NCBI GenBank assembly: GCA_026315105.1
Contig: CM048745.1
Location: 150,605,323-150,669,322, forward strand
Origin: Locusta migratoria
Taxonomy: Eukaryota; Arthropoda; Insecta; Orthoptera; Acrididae
Length of the DNA: 64,000 bases
Reading direction: 5' to 3'
The position numbers were made by a program, and so were the translations under genes. The notes beneath the pieces are model-generated. The model was not told the DNA's origin. It searched no databases and saw nothing but the letters and a program-made list of their open reading frames with translations. Shown piece by piece: positions 45,854 to 55,360 of the stretch; within the stretch, counting starts at the first letter, position 1, and the number at the start of each line of letters is the position of its first letter.

Positions 45854-46277
45854 GACATTATTGATAGAGCTGAAGCATTGAATTAAAATTTGTGGTGCGG
45901 CCGGGAATCGAACCCGGACCTCCATGCTTACTAGGCAGACGTCTTAACCGTTAGACTACCACACCACTAACGATCATTATATTCCGAGGCGCCTTAATCG
46001 TTAGTGGTGTGGTAGTCTAACGGTTAAGACGTTTGCCGGGCGCCGTGGCTCAGCGCGTCCGGTCAGAGGGCTGAACGTCCTCTGTAATAAAAAAGCTGAG
46101 CCAAGAACACATCGAACAAAAACGAACAAACTTGATCAACGTCCGCAACGAACAGAACTACACATAGAGCAAAAAAAAAAAAAAAAAGACGTCTGCCCAG
46201 TAAGCATGGAGGTCCGGGTTCGATTCCCGGCCGCACCACAAATTTTAATTCAATGCTTCAGCTCTATGAATAATGTC
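45854..46277. mobile_element. Palindrome with two divergent tRNA-like heads (I)
   Basis: The left arm, 45854-45974, and the right arm, from 45997, enclose a 22-nt loop. Without its 153-bp insertion and 7-bp duplication the right arm is 121 bp, exactly the length of the left arm. Each arm holds a 72-nt tRNA-like unit with a 7-bp acceptor stem (ggtgtgg/ccgcacc), an A box (gtagtctaacggttaag) and a B box (gggttcgattccc). The left unit (45894-45965) reads on minus and the right on +, so they point outward. Confidence 0.85.
46033..46185 (+). repeat. Poly(A)-tailed SINE-like insertion in the palindrome
   Basis: It starts ttgccgggcgccgtggctca and ends in about 16-17 A's. It is flanked by aagacgt (46026-46032 and 46186-46192). 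The head resembles a tRNA A-box region, but the B box is not clear. Confidence 0.75.
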
Positions 46278-46477
46278 TTTGACATATTTGAGACGTAAAT
46301 CCGTCTCAGGGATTCTTTATCTGTATTAAATATTATAGAACTTCCTTGTTGTTTAAATAAAGTGCTTGTGCTGTATTCGGATATACTACAGAGCTCCTAT
46401 GCGGTTCAACGCCGGCCAGCTTACTCACTTCTGTCGCCGCTCGTCAGTGTACTCTCCAGCGTTGCCCATCATAACAA

Positions 46478-46674
46478 AAATGTTCAAATGTTTGTAGAGC
46501 TTATGGGACTTAACTACGGGGTCATCAGTCCCTACACTTACAAACTACTTATCAACTAGCCAATCCTAAGGACGACACAAATATCCATGCCCGAGGGGGG
46601 ATTCGAACCCCCGACCGTAGTGGCCGTGCAGACCGCGACTGTAGCGCCTCAGTCCTCTCGGCCACCGCGGCCGG
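46478..46674 (-). repeat. SINE type A with 13-bp duplication
   Basis: Complete on minus. cccatcataacaa flanks it at 46465-46477 and 46675-46687. Confidence 0.95.
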
Positions 46675-46930
46675 CCCATCATAACAACTATTCATTTAAT
46701 CTACCTATAACAATAATAAAAAGTTCTAAATATTCAGCAGTTAATTGTACAATTCTAGAAAACATTTATGAAGATGGCTTTCATACGAACTGTTATTTAC
46801 AGAAAACAATTTTTAAAAATAATTTGAGTATACAACTTACACTTAAAAATATATTTGGCGGTCCAACTTTTGACCTTACGCGGTCCGGACCTGGACGGCG
46901 GTCCGCCAGTTGGCGACCACTGCACTAGAG

Positions 46931-47774
46931 TCTAGAAGCCAGTAACGCACATTTCATCTGTCATGATGACTGGTGAATAGCTGGTCCTCAGTTGCAGGTA
47001 GTCCGTGCGGGAGCCGTTATACTGCCTTGCAAGTGCTAAAGCACTGTTTTTCAATCTTTTCGACTTTTGTCACCCCCTTCCAGGTAAAAATATTCTGGTG
47101 ATCCCCTTGCAAAATAAAAATAAAAAAAAATCCCTCCATCTTAACGTACCATAACAAAACTGTCATCTCAAAGGAAACAAATTTAATAAATTTAATGTTC
47201 ATTATTTTACTACAGCTGTCGTTTAAATTGTTGGACGAATTTTTTTCTGTTTTTCTTTTCTTTTTTTCCCGAATGCAACACATTATTCTATTTTTACATG
47301 ATTTCCGACAGAAAAATATATTTTGATTAACTAGTGTTCGCATTTCAGGCAAAACTTAGAAGCGAATTATGCACATTAAGAACTGTTCCATTCTATAGAC
47401 GATTTGCAACGAAGAGTGGTTTTTTTTTTCGAATTTTTCAGAATTTCTTATTGTATCATGTTCTTTTACCTATCGATTGGTCCCTGTAAACAGTATTGAG
47501 GCTTTGCGCTTATTCATCATTAACACACTATATTATAAAACAATATACGATCTATCCAATTCATAATTAATGTTACATAACTAACTCCGTAATTTTTACA
47601 TTAAATAAATTTCTCTTAGGCATACGTTTTTGTATCATTGAATACTTAGTTGTTTTATGGTGTTAATACTACCTCTTGTGACTGTGAGCCCCCCCCCCCT
47701 CTCTTCTTAATATAAATTTTCATAGATATAGCTTAAGTACTATCAGAATGGCCGTGCGTATTGAAGTGTCATGA
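46931..47774. other. AT-rich, possible hAT end
   Basis: gcactgtttttcaatctttt (about 47040-47060) resembles a hAT terminus, but no partner end is found. Otherwise nothing. Confidence 0.3.
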
Positions 47775-47935
47775 TGCTGCGGTGCGCGCTGCTGTTGAGC
47801 GTCGGGGGTTCGATTCGCCCCCCGGGCATGAGTGTTTGTGTTGTCCTTAGCATAAGTTAGTCTAAGTTCAATTACTTTCTAAGACTTAGAGACTCGTGAC
47901 CCCGTAGTTAAGTCTCTTAACATTTATATATATTA
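47775..47935 (+). repeat. Degenerate SINE, head remnant and tail
   Basis: B-box region gtcgggggttcgattcgccc, then gggcatgagtgtttgtgttg and gtgaccccgtagttaagtc. Confidence 0.7.
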
Positions 47936-47952
47936 GAAAATTTAATTTTACT

Positions 47953-48673
47953 ACTTGCAACCCCCATGGCACCACTTAATTGTTGAATTTCGAAAAATAC
48001 CCCAACACATGTCTTTTAAATTCCAACCAAGTATGTAAATAACATTTTTGGTAATTCTGGGTTCGAAACTGGCTTAGTACCAACGTATTTTCAAAAAATG
48101 TTTCATCCCCTATTTCACCCTCTAAAAGATTAAATACCAAAACACGTGTCTTTTTAATTCTGACCAAGGAAACATATACCAATTTATGTGGTTGTAGCTT
48201 CAAAATTGCCTTAATAGCAAAAGATTTTCGAAAAACATCCCCTCTCCAATTTAACCCCCTTGATGGTTGAATTTCCAAAAATACCGAAACACGATTTTTT
48301 TAAATTCTAACTAACAATACAAATATTAATTTTTGCAGCTCTAACTTGTGTTCATATCTCATGAACTATGTGTCGTACTGTGAAATAATTTCGAAGGAAC
48401 ATTCACCTATGTGTGTATATACTGTCTGTAAATTTTCCTGCGGTTACAATTTGTAGTGTAAAAATTATAATTCTCGCATCTTATTATTTATGGCGTCATA
48501 TCTCGTGAATTATGTGTCGTACGTGATCCTTACGCTTACGGTGGCCGTCCTCATGATTGAAGCTTACGTGTGCAAAATTTCATAAAGATCGGTACAAAAC
48601 GGTGGATTTGTATGCAATACGTACACACAAACACAATCACACGGACACATTGCTTTATATATGAAGAAGAAGA
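47953..48673 (-). mobile_element. Helitron, 5' end present, internal ~140-bp units
   Basis: On minus it starts tcttcttcttcatatataaa after an A. The interior matches the Helitrons at 9.6 and 56 kb (tggcgtcatatctcgtgaat). Its left half has three diverged units (accccaacacatgtc, accaaaacacgtgtc, accgaaacacg) spaced about 140 bp. The 3' hairpin and CTAG are not found, so the 3' end is lost. Confidence 0.65.
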
Positions 48674-48832
48674 TACCCAAATTTTAGAAAAATCGGGGAG
48701 TGACACTTTCTTAGGTTCACTTGTTAGTACACCTTGTACGGAGCCGTTTATGAATACGTTTAGGTGCTGCTTAATTTATGCTCTATTTGGGGCACAAAAT
48801 AACTGATAGGCTCTTCCTGATTTTTGTTACAG

Positions 48833-48915
48833 TGTGCTTTGCACATCATGCTGTCGAGTTCAGTTGATCCTTCCGAGTGCTTCTCAAAGACAACGAACAG
48901 CTCCAGCATGCCCAT
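48833..48915 (+). CDS. Host gene, short internal exon 3 of 4 visible
   Basis: An 83-bp exon found by phase and splice logic and not by length. Upstream is ctgatttttgttacag and downstream gtaagt. It enters in phase 0, carries 27 codons and leaves with 'at', which g of exon 4 completes to Met. The peptide is CALHIMLSSSVDPSECFSK and then TTNSSSMP. Directly after HHEK of exon 2 this gives LTHHEKCALHIMLSSS, a smooth amphipathic run. It is less GC-rich than the other exons. The splice signals are strong (good T tract, consensus donor). If it is skipped, exon 2 (phase 0) would join exon 4 out of frame and run into a stop, which argues that it is needed. Confidence 0.65.
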
Positions 48916-49204
48916 GTAAGTACCTGCCACCAGCTGCTTCTGCTGCCTCTCAACTGGAAGTTTCTTCTGTGAATGTCTCTGCTGTATCCTTTATGGGCTA
49001 TTTCAAGAGTAGTAGACGAACTGCAATAAAAATGCCGCGCACAGAAAATTTGAGTTATTAAATACAGCTGTTAATATGTAACCCAGATAAAGGCAATTTG
49101 CACTGATTCTTCCGTCGGTTTTTTGTTGAACATCATCATATTGAATTAAAGCAAAATTTTGCGTAAGTTCTACAAGTTTACTTTTATTTAGCTGGTCTGT
49201 TTTC

Positions 49205-49575
49205 TGAAAGTTCCTGGCAGATTAAAATTGTGTGCAGGAACCGCGACTCGAACCAGGGAACTTTGTCTTTCGCGAGCAAGCGCTCTACCACTGAGCTATC
49301 CGGACACGACTCACGGTCCCTCCTCACACCTTCAATCCTGCCACACTTCGCCTCTTACTTTCCAAACTCCACAGAAGTTCTCCCACGAACCTAGTAAGAC
49401 TAGCACTCCTGGAAGAAAGGATATGGTGGAGACATGACTTAGCCACAGCCTAAGGGAAAAGGACTGTGAGTCGTGTCGGGATAGCTCAGTGCTGGAGCGC
49501 TTTCCCGCGAAAGGGCCCGGCACACAATTTTCATCTGCCAGGAAGCTTCATATAAGCGCATAAGTTGCAGAGTGA
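49205..49575. mobile_element. Inverted pair of type C tRNA heads (II)
   Basis: The left head on minus (49205-49325) has ggatagctcagtggtagagc (A box) and ggttcgagtcg (B box). The right head on + (49470-49575) has gggatagctcagtgctggag, but its B box is deleted (gggcccggcac). gactcacggtcc and actgtgagtcgtg are the inner inverted edges. As in palindromes I and III, the heads point outward. Confidence 0.75.
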
Positions 49576-49910
49576 CATTTGTTTTCTGTTCATAAGCTAA
49601 TATTCAGACCTTAAATTGAAAAAGAAACTTGGGTCACATTGCTAGAAGCAACGTGTCTCGTGACATTCTGATAGACTATACAATAAAAATCCCTCTATAA
49701 ACAGCAACTCCCTCGTCCATAAGGCCAGCACTTTGTAGTCCACCTATGTCTCCTAACGTTTAGTAGGTTATTTTCCTTACAGGCTAGCCGACCTTGTTAA
49801 AGGCAGTCACTTTAATAACCCAAATCAACGAGAAGTTCCTTCGCCAAATTCATCACAATGAAGCATTATTGAAAGATCCGTTTTCTCTCCGGGGATCTAT
49901 AAAATACACT

Positions 49911-50341
49911 CCTGGCCATCAAAATTGCTACATCACGAAGATGACGTGCTACACACGCGAAGTTTAACCGACAGGAATAAGATGCTATGATACGCAAATG
50001 ATTAGCTTTGTGGAGCATTACCTGCGAATAGCTTTTCGGAAGAAGCGGTAACACTCTACGCAAGCCACCAATCATTTTGCACGACAATGCGCGGGCGCAT
50101 GAAATGCAAGCTGTGGCTGCTCTGTTCGTTCGATGGGACTTCTTGTGACTTTGATTTGATTCCGAAGAAGAAGGAACCACTTTGTGGCGTTCGCTTCAGA
50201 ACTGTTCCAGAGATTCGACAGGCAGTAGACCACTTCATTCGCACCATCAACAGCACAGGTTCTGCTAACGGTATACTACGCCTTCCACATCACTGGCAAC
50301 AGGTTCTACACAACGCTGGTGACTACTTTGAAGGACAGTAA
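49911..50341 (+). mobile_element. Tc1/mariner-type transposon fragment
   Basis: Near 50080-50100 the text LHDNARAHEMQAVAALF carries the second catalytic D. After a deletion, DFDLIPKKKEPLCGVRFRTV and HHWQQVLHNAGDYFEGQ reach a stop at 50339-50341. The upstream stretch acactcctggccatcaaaat may be the transposon terminus. The first catalytic region is absent. Confidence 0.7.
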
Positions 50342-50482
50342 CAGGTGCAAACGGTTTTGAATAAATAGTTGCCACTTCGGTTTTGAATGTAGTTGCCACT
50401 ATTTGAGTTCCAACCCTTGTTACGTCTTTAGTAGCGATCTCAGTGTCTGACACCTGGCCAGCTTGGATGTCAGCCTGACAGA

Positions 50483-50563
50483 GGTGGAGTGCCGAGCGGT
50501 CTAAGGCGCGGCGCTACGTAGCGCACGGTTGCTCGCCGTCGGAGGTTCGAGTCCTCCCTCGGG

Positions 50564-50601
<38 letters not shown>

Positions 50602-50625
50602 GTCCTTAGCTTAAGGGGGGGGGGA
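50483..50625 (+). repeat. SINE type B with (GT)n in the tail
   Basis: The head ggtggagtgccgagcggtct is clearly tRNA-Leu-like. The B box is ggaggttcgagtcc. A (GT)17 expansion (50566-50600) follows gggcat, and the tail stops after gtccttagcttaag. Confidence 0.8.
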
Positions 50626-52235
50626 CTTGATGAAATTGACCAAAATGTCAATTTTTGATTTATTTTATACACGTTTGTACAACTCATGGACAATAAATTG
50701 GCAAAGTTGAAATCGCATCCGATGTGCCTGAAAATTAAAAATGTAACGCGGCCTGCTTGCCACTTCCACGTTTTGAAGCAGCACTTCAATACCAGCTCAG
50801 TGAATAACGATTCTGTGTATTACTTTCAACGAAACATGTGCGGGACACATACTCTTTGGTTTTATAGAACATCTTTGACTCTATTACGTATCTTATAAAC
50901 AATAGCAAACTAGCTGCAATGTTTATGACCAAGCAGTTCTATTTTTGACTTGTGATACTGACGGAGATTTATAGTAGAGTTCGATTATTTCTCCCTTCAG
51001 TTATGCCACGATCACAAAGAGTTTGTAAAAAACTGGATAAACTGCGTTTGACTGACTTAGTGAATAGAAGCCCTGAGAAACAGCGACAAACCACCAATGA
51101 GGCTATGTCCGAAGTAAGATCATCTCCTGAAAATGTGAACTCGTCTCTCAGCAGCTACAAGCGAAAAATTAGTTAGTTGATGAATCTCGGTACACTGTAT
51201 TTAGAGTAATTGACCTTGAATTCTCAAAAAGTGTGTTCATGGCAAAGCCCAGAATGTAAATGAGCATCTAAATTCACTCACATGGAAACGATGGCCTAAA
51301 ACCACATTTGCATCTGCTATAGTTGTCAGAATTGCAACTTATAAGGCATTTCTTGTATTTAATAATGCGAACGTCGGGAGGATGAAGGTATTAGAAAGAA
51401 TGGGCTTCATGATAGGAAATTTTACTCAAGAAATCATGAGAAAAATAGACTTATAGCGCGTCTCTGCAGTTGAAAAGTCAGTTGAAGACCTGGTAGAGGA
51501 AAGAAAGACAACAAGAAACCAGAAGAGAAGGACGACCCAGTGTACAAATGTCCTACCTTCTGAAGAAGTGACAAAAGGAAAAAACTTAAGTTGAACTTTA
51601 AAATGCGTTTCCTGAAAAGTTTATTTTTTAATCTTGTAACCTATTCTTCAGATTTTATGAATGCTAGAATTATGAAATTTTGTACACATATTTCTGTAAA
51701 CCTAATAAACGATGTCTCAAGAGCAACTTTTAAAATTCTGATTGCAAGCTGAGGTATGGGGTACAGTGCTTGGAATTTTGCATGAATTTAAAATTGTACT
51801 TGTACAATTAGAATTAAAAATTATGTAGATTCTCTTATTGTACCTATTCCAAAACCTCGTGAGAGAAGCTTACAACATATAAAGAGATGAAACAGAGAGA
51901 TTTCTGTAAAAATCTTTTGAATAATTTCTGATAAAAAGGAACATACATTATTTTTTGAAAATAAAACTTCAAATTTCATTATAAAATGGTATATACGTAT
52001 ATGATCAAAGGGTTTTAAATGTAAACTAGTTGACCAGTGCAGATAATTCGCACTCTATCCTGACTTTTTCATGTCTATTTAATTTTTTGAAAACTTGTTT
52101 GTTTTACAAAACTTCTTTGAAAACAATTTTAGTAGCTATAATGTGACCATTGTCTACTTTTTCGCTATTGTGTCTTTAGCACTAACATAAATATCACTGA
52201 ATGAGCGTACTCGTGAAAAAGCCGCGTATAACTGT
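50626..52235 (+). other. Possible eroded DNA transposon of unknown family
   Basis: At about 51290-51590 a + frame reads AFLVFNNANVGRMKVLERMG and later EERKTTRNQKRRTTQC. The 'FN.GN.GRL.VM..LG' pattern, followed by a basic tail, is one I associate with C-termini of some arthropod DNA transposases, but I cannot name the family. Ends and other domains are not seen. The remainder is AT-rich and unrecognised. Confidence 0.25.
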
Positions 52236-52335
52236 CAAATGTTCAAATGTTTGTAAATCTGTCTCGGACCAAACTGCGTGGTCATCAGTCCGTAGCTTAC
52301 AAATTACTTAAACTAGGGTAAAGTAACCTAAGGAC

Positions 52336-52397
<62 letters not shown>

Positions 52398-52482
52398 CAC
52401 ATACATATGCCCCAGGGAGGACTCGAACCTCTGAAGGCGAGCAACCGAGCGCTCCGCAGCGAGGCGCGTTAGACCGGTTGGC
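52236..52482 (-). repeat. SINE type B with (CA)n
   Basis: On minus: a degenerate head, B box and tail with a (GT)n tract (about 52336-52400 on +). tataac flanks it on both sides. Confidence 0.8.
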
Positions 52483-52866
52483 ATATAACGTCCATGCGAA
52501 AAAACAGGTTTTGGTGAAAATAATCCTGTCCTTTGAAGCGTCTCACCTTGTGCTTTGTTTTCGGCCATAGCGAAGGCTACTTTTATTGGGAATTGTCTTC
52601 TTACGATTTGGAAAGGCATGGTTGGTTCAAAGGGTGTGAGGTTAATGCGGGGTATTAGCACAGTTTTACCGCAGTGATGTACTCGTCTAAGTAAGTCATC
52701 ACTAATCTTGCACCATTTGTATGTTTTTTGTCGTTACATCGACGTGTATAAGCGAAATCGTGTGATAACCTAGCCTTGCATCAAAGAAGGTATTTGGCTA
52801 GCATAAAGAATCTAAACAACAGCAAGAGCTGTCGTTCATGTTAGTTAAACACACTGTCAATAGTCA
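52483..52866. other. No recognised feature
   Basis: Spacer. Confidence 0.4.
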
Positions 52867-53358
52867 TATTGAATGGAAACCGCTTCAGATGTAGGGTATT
52901 CTATTATTGAACCAACAAGTTTCGTGGCATTAGAGAAATTTTGAATTATTTTGTAAATTTGTAATGGAATGCCCCTCTTCCTGTAGATGTTTGCTTAAGG
53001 CAGACTTGGAGTTAGCAAGATTCATGTGTTCTTTAAATCTTGTGCAGAAACTTCTCCCTTTTTGTCCAATGTATGTATAATTACCACTTACACATTGTTT
53101 CAATTCGGGCAATCCAATTTACGAAATAGCAGCAGAGAATGTTGCGTCGTCTAGAGTCATCGAGAAAAATATGAAATAACTTGTGTTTACACCTATCTTT
53201 CTTATCTATAGGCCAAATGTAAAATAGCATAAAGTGATTGTTACTGGCATTTGCTCGTCTTTGTATGCAGATAACCCTGATGATGGAGCTCTAATGCCAC
53301 GAAACTAGTTTGTTCAATAAACAAGTATCATCAGTTGAAGTGGTTTCCATTCAATATT
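52867..53358 (-). mobile_element. Penelope-like fragment: GIY-YIG piece between inverted ends
   Basis: Inverted ends lie at 52867-52934 and 53286-53358 (ggaaaccgcttcag / tgaagtggtttcc; ttcgtggcattaga / tctaatgccacgaa). Between them, on minus (53112-52930), is CVSGNYTYIGQKGRSFCTRF followed by KEHMNL, the GIY-YIG nuclease core (YIGQ.GRSF..R..EH) of Penelope-like elements. RT is absent. The right end contains a canonical hammerhead core. Confidence 0.75.
53277..53304 (+). other. Hammerhead ribozyme-like core
   Basis: ctgatga (53277-53283), a tgg...cca stem II, then cgaaac with GAAA at 53301-53304. Downstream actagttt and aaacaagt can pair (one mismatch) as stem III. All invariant core bases are present. 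Not tested for cleavage. Confidence 0.45.
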
Positions 53359-54210
53359 ACTCAAGTCTACAGCTGCTGATGTCCACAATATATAATTTGT
53401 TGAGATTGTCAATAGATGGCACTTTCTACATAGCTTTTATATCGGCCGCGCAAAGTTGATACTCGGCGCGGTGGCGTATGGGAACAACCGTAAATACATG
53501 TCTCATTTACCATCGTTCGCCGGGTATGAGCTTAGATTGTAAGAACAGTACAATATTATTCAAAATAAAGTTTTTGGAGAAAACAATAATTTTATTCGTA
53601 TTTTTCGTAATCAGTGGAGAACGAAACCTAGAAAAATGATACCTCAATCATTAATTTAGCCATGATTTGGTTCTGGGGGGGGGGCTCATTAAAAAAAAAA
53701 AAGAGCCGATTGCAGAGGTGCCCCCCCCCCCCTTGGCCAATGACTCATCCCACCCCTTGGTTTTGCCATTTAGTATTAAAATTAAATATTTTTTGTTTCA
53801 CATTTTGTAAATTGTTCTATAAAGCCCCCCACCCTTCCGGCTAAAAGTACTTATTTTTTAGCCCCTTCCCTCCAGAAATTTCAGCGACGCACTTTGCGTC
53901 TTGACCCACGCCCCCTTCATGTGGGCACCTCTGACCTATTGAATTTATTAAGGGTAAAGCGTTTGTATCATTCGCTATCAGAAATATAACGAGCTCGCCG
54001 ATTTTATAACTGTTTAATTAACATGAGACTATATGTTTAAAAATTGAACTAAAATAACACTATAGTTGTTAATAAGATTCCACTCGCCGCTGACATGCTA
54101 AGCAGCGCGTCGCCGCATACGAACAATCGGCTCGTAACTTCAGCGTAACAGTATCAATAGCGGCAGCATCAAAGCTGGCCGCGGCGGCATTGAAACAGCT
54201 CACAGTAGCA
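53359..54210. other. Spacer with homopolymer C runs
   Basis: G and C runs at about 53675 and 53713-53732. No feature is recognised. Confidence 0.45.
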
Positions 54211-54413
54211 AATAATGTTCAAATGTTGGTAATGCTATGTGACGAAACTACGTTGGATATTTGTCCCTAGACTTACAAACTACTTAAAGTAAATTAAACT
54301 AACCTAATGACAACACAGACATCCATGCCCAAGGGAGGATTCGAACCTCCGACGTGGGAGGCCGTGTGATACGTAACCTGGCGCTCCAGACCGCTCGGAT
54401 TCTCCCGCGCGGC
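54211..54413 (-). repeat. SINE type B with ~12-bp duplication
   Basis: On minus: cgcgcgggagaatccgagcg head, B box ggaggttcgaatcc, shared tail. ctcaca(g/t)tagca flanks it (54199-54210 and 54414-54425). Confidence 0.9.
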
Positions 54414-54809
54414 CTCACATTAGCAGCAGCACACATTCCCAGTGGCGGCATCATGCTGGTGACCCTATATCATGTTAAGTTGTGCTTGGAAAATCGTAGT
54501 TACGTTATGGTTTATTACATATGTACTATTTCAAATTTCCGCAGTAGTTTTTTTATAGATAATCTTTGGGAGGTGTTTGGGTGGGGTCTTCAGCCCCATT
54601 AGCTCCCCCTCCACCCCTCCTCCTACTGTGGCTGTGCCACTGACGGAAGATATGGCGTACCCACAAAAATACACCGATGAGAAATAATATATATGACGTG
54701 TTAGTTTCATGTAAAGCGTGGAACAGAATTTCTTTGACATATCTCCAAAACTGTGGATTTGGTGTATTTTGGTAATAGTGTGTGTTTCTTATCAACACCC
54801 CCCCCCCCC
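54414..54809. other. No recognised feature
   Basis: Intron spacer. Confidence 0.4.
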
Positions 54810-54872
54810 ATAAGTAATTTGTAAGCCTAGGGACTGATAACCAAACTGGCGTAGATTTAGAAACATTTGATT
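54810..54872 (+). repeat. SINE tail fragment next to exon 4
   Basis: taagtaatttgtaagcctag, ggactgataacc, aaacatttga; it ends about 75 bp before the exon. Confidence 0.65.
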
Positions 54873-54947
54873 TATATTTTATTTGCTTGACAGAGGCAAG
54901 TTGCAGGAAGTTGATGGTTGGTGTTGTTATTGTCGTCGTGGTTGCAG

Positions 54948-55225
54948 GCAGATGGGGTGCCGTGAGCGCGGCGCGGTGCTGGACGGCGTGGGCACGGTGT
55001 CTGCTGGAACTTTGCTGTCTGCGCTGTGCGCGGCGTCCAAGCCGCAGACGGTGAGCCTGCGGGAGCTTCTGGCAGCGGCCGCAGAGGCCGGCCTGGCGCC
55101 AGTGCTGGCGGGCGGCGCCGCCGCGGCCGCGCCCAGGGACCGCGAGAAGCTGCAGCGCTTCAGGGCCTACTCTGACATGGGCAGCGCCGCAGCTGTAGAC
55201 AGCCTCTGGGCCTCCACCCTGGCAG
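54948..55225 (+). CDS. Host gene, internal exon 4 of 4 visible
   Basis: A 278-bp, very GC-rich exon between ggttgcag and gtaggt. Its first base completes Met with exon 3, then QMGCRERGAVLDG, GTVSAGTLLSALCAASKPQ and TVSLRELLAAAAEAGLAPVL. An Ala/Gly-rich stretch follows (GGAAAAAPRDREKLQRF), then SAAAVDSLWASTLAG. It exits in phase 1 (last base g). The Ala-rich segment may be a flexible or helical linker. No catalytic motif is seen. A second acceptor 4 bp further (ggcag|atg) would be phase 0 and is used only if exon 3 is skipped. Later exons lie outside the window or are not recognisable in it. Confidence 0.75.
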
Positions 55226-55360
55226 GTAGGTCGACACCACCCTCACAGACATTCGCGAAACTCAGTAGGGAAAGAAATGCAACCATTTGACAGCTGAAGC
55301 GATACTACCGCTACAAGCGGCTGGTAGCAAGCTCAGAAAATGGCACTACCGAAACTAACA

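Larger units (their letters stand above)
43816..46922. mobile_element. hAT transposon, 3.1 kb, with three nested insertions
   Basis: The ends cagagatcggcaact and cagtggtcgccaact face each other, and cactagag flanks as an 8-bp duplication (43808-43815 and 46923-46930). Subtracting two SINEs and a tRNA-headed palindrome leaves about 2.3 kb, a normal hAT length. Transposase coding is badly eroded: short frames on minus near 44.6-45.8 kb carry no clear catalytic motif. Confidence 0.85.
41798..48832 (+). other. Intron of the host gene, 7.0 kb, phase 0
   Basis: It starts gtaggt and ends tttttgttacag. It is filled with an RTE, a hAT and nested elements. Confidence 0.6.
48916..54947 (+). other. Intron of the host gene, 6.0 kb, phase 2
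   Basis: It starts gtaagt and ends cgtcgtggttgcag. Confidence 0.6.

Noticed and set aside
45894..45965. Functional tRNA gene
   Set aside because: The acceptor stem and T arm are good, but the anticodon arm is weak and the unit sits in a repeat palindrome; it is more likely tRNA-derived.
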